DNA from: a virus
Virus record (IMG/VR): IMGVR_UViG_3300024999_000368
Coordinates: 1-25,131 of that record
DNA length: 25,131 nt
Reading direction: 5' to 3' (one strand)
The stretch's first letter is position 1; each line of letters starts with the position of its first letter. The position numbers and the translations under genes are program-made. Below the pieces are notes generated by a model. It did no database searches. It was not told where the DNA came from and saw nothing but the letters and a program-made list of their open reading frames with translations. Positions 23,366-25,131 of this stretch are shown here, in pieces.

Positions 23366-23641
23366 TTAGAATGGTGCTTTTGCTAATCCTTCAATTCTCA
23401 TTGTAGAAGTATCTACATTTGCTTTATAATATAATTTTTTAAAAGGTACTGCAATATTTGTTCTTGATTCCCCTGCTTTTAAAACCATTAAATTGTTAGC
23501 TGCACTTGCTGATGCAATATCAAAAGAAAGTGTGATATTGTTAACTGAATCATTAACAATAAGATTAATAAACTCCATATTTAATTCTACGTTTTGTTCT
23601 GCTTGATTTGCCACCAGTGATCTTCCAATAAAATTCGTCAT
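23366..23641 (-). CDS. Small beta-rich structural protein
   Basis: A 91-residue protein from ATG 23641 after AAGGAGG (8-base spacing). It is almost entirely strand-like (MEFINLIVNDSVNNITLSFDI, KKLYYKANVDTSTMRIEGL) with an Ala/Ser-rich loop, a pattern typical of head decoration or connector accessory proteins. It has no Cys. It sits between the mobile endonuclease gene and the connector-like gene, so it was probably contiguous with the partial gene at 24992 before the endonuclease entered. Exact role unknown. Confidence 0.55.
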   Translation of the reverse strand: MTNFIGRSLVANQAEQNVELNMEFINLIVNDSVNNITLSFDIASASAANNLMVLKAGESRTNIAVPFKKLYYKANVDTSTMRIEGLAKAPF

Positions 23642-23670
23642 AATAAATTCCTCCTTATATTTTTATTTTA

Positions 23671-24840
23671 TTAAGCAACAATAATATAATTATTCAATAT
23701 ATTTTCAATATTATCATATTCCCAATATGGTATTCTAATTAATTGAATATTATTTTCTGCACAATAAAGATTTTTCTTTATATCATTTTCTACTTGTCTT
23801 TTAAAATTTTCTATTGCTCTTTCCATAGAGATGCCACCAAAACATACTGGTCTGAAATGTTGAATTCCATCATATTCACAGATCATCCTTAATTTTGTCA
23901 TATCTTTATCCCAAAATACAGATGAATCAAATTTTAATAATCCATTACCAATTCCTCTTAAATCGTCAAAGGTATATTGTGAATCATGTGGAATATTATA
24001 TTTTGTTAATACTCTACTTATTTCTTTTTCACCTTTAGATTCTTTACATTGTGAACAACCAGCGTTATTATTTCTACTATTAATTGTTGTTTTCCATCTA
24101 TGATTACATTTACCACATTTCCACCAAACTTTTTTATTGCTATTAGGACAATAATCTTCAGGTCTTTTCTTATTTTTTTCATAATCCCATTCTTTGCATA
24201 ATTCAGGATTACAAACTAACAAATTATTTTCTTTACTTGGTAATAAACCTGCACAATACGGACAATTTTTACCTTGATTTCTACTTGCAATTATTGCTTT
24301 CCATTCATGACCTTTATTACATAACCACCAAACTTTTTTATCATTCCCACAAGTAACATCATAAGGTGTAAGATCACCATTTAATGTTGGATGCCATTCT
24401 TTTGCAAGTTCTGGATTCTTGGTTGCAAGACAGTTAGATAATCCTACTTTGACTCCTGCACAATAAGTACAACCAGTACCTATAAGAATACTTTTCCAAC
24501 ACATTTCAAATATTTCTTCACATCCTTCTTTAAGACATTGCCACTTTAATATTTCTTTATTTCCTTTATATTCTTCACTTAATAATATAAATGGTTTATT
24601 ATTTAATTTACACCAAAGTTTAATATTATGAATCGAATAAGGATTTCTTTTCTCTACAAAACACGGTGGACTTCCTGATTTTAAATTATTTAAATTAATT
24701 GTATAATAGTAACCATATCTATCTTTAACGATAAGTTTTTTGCTATTATTTATATATTCCTTACTAATTAACTCATATCCTAATTTTTCAACACATATTT
24801 TTACTTCTTCATATGTAAGTTTAATACTAATATCAATCAT
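23671..24840 (-). CDS. Free-standing endonuclease: three zinc ribbons plus Vsr-like nuclease
   Basis: A 389-residue protein. ATG 24840 follows AGGAAGGAGA directly, with only 1 base after GGAG. The ATT at 24831 would have ordinary spacing, so the start is ambiguous. A frame from 24891 is rejected because it begins inside the leader hairpin without a ribosome site. Zinc ribbons have Cys pairs near 102/107 and 124/127, 174 and 193/196, 242/245 and 262/265, with W-W-x-C and NCPYCAG (DUF4379-like). The nuclease shows E273, D305 in LKFDSS, EYDGIQH (322-328) and D353 in ENDIKKN, where Asn replaces the His of the usual HD pair, then IQLIRIPYWE. Probably a homing enzyme related to the gene at 20576. 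Confidence 0.78.
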   Translation of the reverse strand: MIDISIKLTYEEVKICVEKLGYELISKEYINNSKKLIVKDRYGYYYTINLNNLKSGSPPCFVEKRNPYSIHNIKLWCKLNNKPFILLSEEYKGNKEILKWQCLKEGCEEIFEMCWKSILIGTGCTYCAGVKVGLSNCLATKNPELAKEWHPTLNGDLTPYDVTCGNDKKVWWLCNKGHEWKAIIASRNQGKNCPYCAGLLPSKENNLLVCNPELCKEWDYEKNKKRPEDYCPNSNKKVWWKCGKCNHRWKTTINSRNNNAGCSQCKESKGEKEISRVLTKYNIPHDSQYTFDDLRGIGNGLLKFDSSVFWDKDMTKLRMICEYDGIQHFRPVCFGGISMERAIENFKRQVENDIKKNLYCAENNIQLIRIPYWEYDNIENILNNYIIVA

Positions 24841-24940
24841 TCTCCTTCCTATATAAGAGATACAAATGGAAAAAGACATATGTATAGGCATATGTCTTTT
24901 AATTACAATATTTAAGTTTGCAACCCTAAATATTAACCAT
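24841..24940 (-). promoter_or_regulatory. Two-hairpin leader of the zinc-ribbon endonuclease gene (copy A)
   Basis: Transcribed strand: ATGGTT (24940-24935); an 8-bp stem AATATTTA/TAAATATT (24934-24907) whose loop contains GGTTGCAAAC; GTAA; a perfect 12-bp stem AAAAGACATATG/CATATGTCTTTT (24900-24871); then TCTTTTTCCATTT, overlapping the stem end; and AGGAAGGAGA (24850-24841). Same block order as copy B at 21957-22063. Confidence 0.7.
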
Positions 24941-24974
24941 ATATTATTTATTATTAATTACCAAAAATTCAATT

Positions 24975-24992
24975 ACTACTACTACTACTACT
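24975..24992. repeat. (ACT)6 trinucleotide repeat
   Basis: Six ACT units (AGT on the transcribed strand) lie immediately after the stop codon of the partial gene, overlapping it by one base. A slippage-prone tract outside coding sequence; no function evident. Confidence 0.9.
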
Positions 24993-25131
24993 TAAACAGT
25001 AGCTATATAATACAAATATACATTCATTGCTCCATTACCTTCAGTTACAATACTTGTAAAATCAGCATTACCAGTTACGGTAATTCTAGGAGTAGAAGCG
25101 ACAGCATTAAAACATGTATCCATTGGAGCAC
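24992..25131 (-). CDS. C-terminal end of a phage structural protein (cut by window edge)
   Basis: The last 46 codons are visible, ending in TAA at 24992. The residues include PRITVTGNADFTSIVTEGNG and end MNVYLYYIATV, an alternating beta-strand pattern of virion or connector proteins. It lies upstream of the endonuclease and small connector genes, where head genes are expected. Too little is present to name it. Confidence 0.6.
   Translation of the reverse strand, partial: APMDTCFNAVASTPRITVTGNADFTSIVTEGNGAMNVYLYYIATV

Noticed and set aside
24841-24891. Upstream extension of the endonuclease gene to an ATG at 24891
   Set aside because: It starts inside the 12-bp leader hairpin, has no ribosome site, and the leader is shared with the gene at 21949, where the same stretch is non-coding.
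1-25131. CRISPR array, insertion sequence or rRNA
   Set aside because: No regularly spaced repeats with unique spacers, no transposase or terminal repeats, and no rRNA-like sequence were seen on either strand.

Overview
The window is a very AT-rich stretch of a large tailed bacteriophage or prophage of a low-GC Gram-positive host. Clostridium-like or Bacillus-like is my inference, from base composition, strong AGGAGG-type ribosome sites and protein families. Every supported gene lies on the minus strand, so transcription runs from high to low coordinates. A tyrosine recombinase close to the tape-measure gene, plus an HU gene, recalls the SPbeta-type temperate phages; that is recollection, not a search result.

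From right to left: 25131-18242 is the head-tail junction and tail tube module. It holds a partial structural gene, two small connector-type genes (one carrying Ig-like domains), a tail terminator candidate, a chaperone-like gene and the tail tube protein. Two free-standing zinc-ribbon/Vsr-like homing endonucleases interrupt it. 18001-11440 is an adsorption module: a 964-residue fibre, a small beta-sandwich protein, an adhesin, a LamG-like lectin protein and several small genes. 11080-725 is a block of DNA-metabolism and regulatory genes: a RusA resolvase, a GIY-YIG endonuclease, an archaeo-eukaryotic-type primase, HU, a KilAC antirepressor, two DUF5659-like proteins, a third Vsr-like endonuclease and a tyrosine recombinase. 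At 478-1 the late genes resume with the N-terminus of the tape measure protein.

The most interesting signals are these. (1) Both zinc-ribbon endonucleases follow the same ~100-nt leader, made of two hairpins whose stems differ in sequence but stay paired, with a conserved palindromic apical loop. (2) Three genes (RusA, GIY-YIG, a tail-component-like gene) lack ATG/GTG/TTG where the protein family and the Shine-Dalgarno spacing place the start, and carry ATT, ATA and ATC there instead. (3) A ~580-nt non-coding region at 4236-4819 holds consecutive hairpins, iteron-like repeats and a perfect AT palindrome. (4) A consensus promoter at 8814-8842 feeds a leader that can fold as terminator or enclosing helix. 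No tRNA, rRNA, CRISPR array or insertion sequence was recognised.
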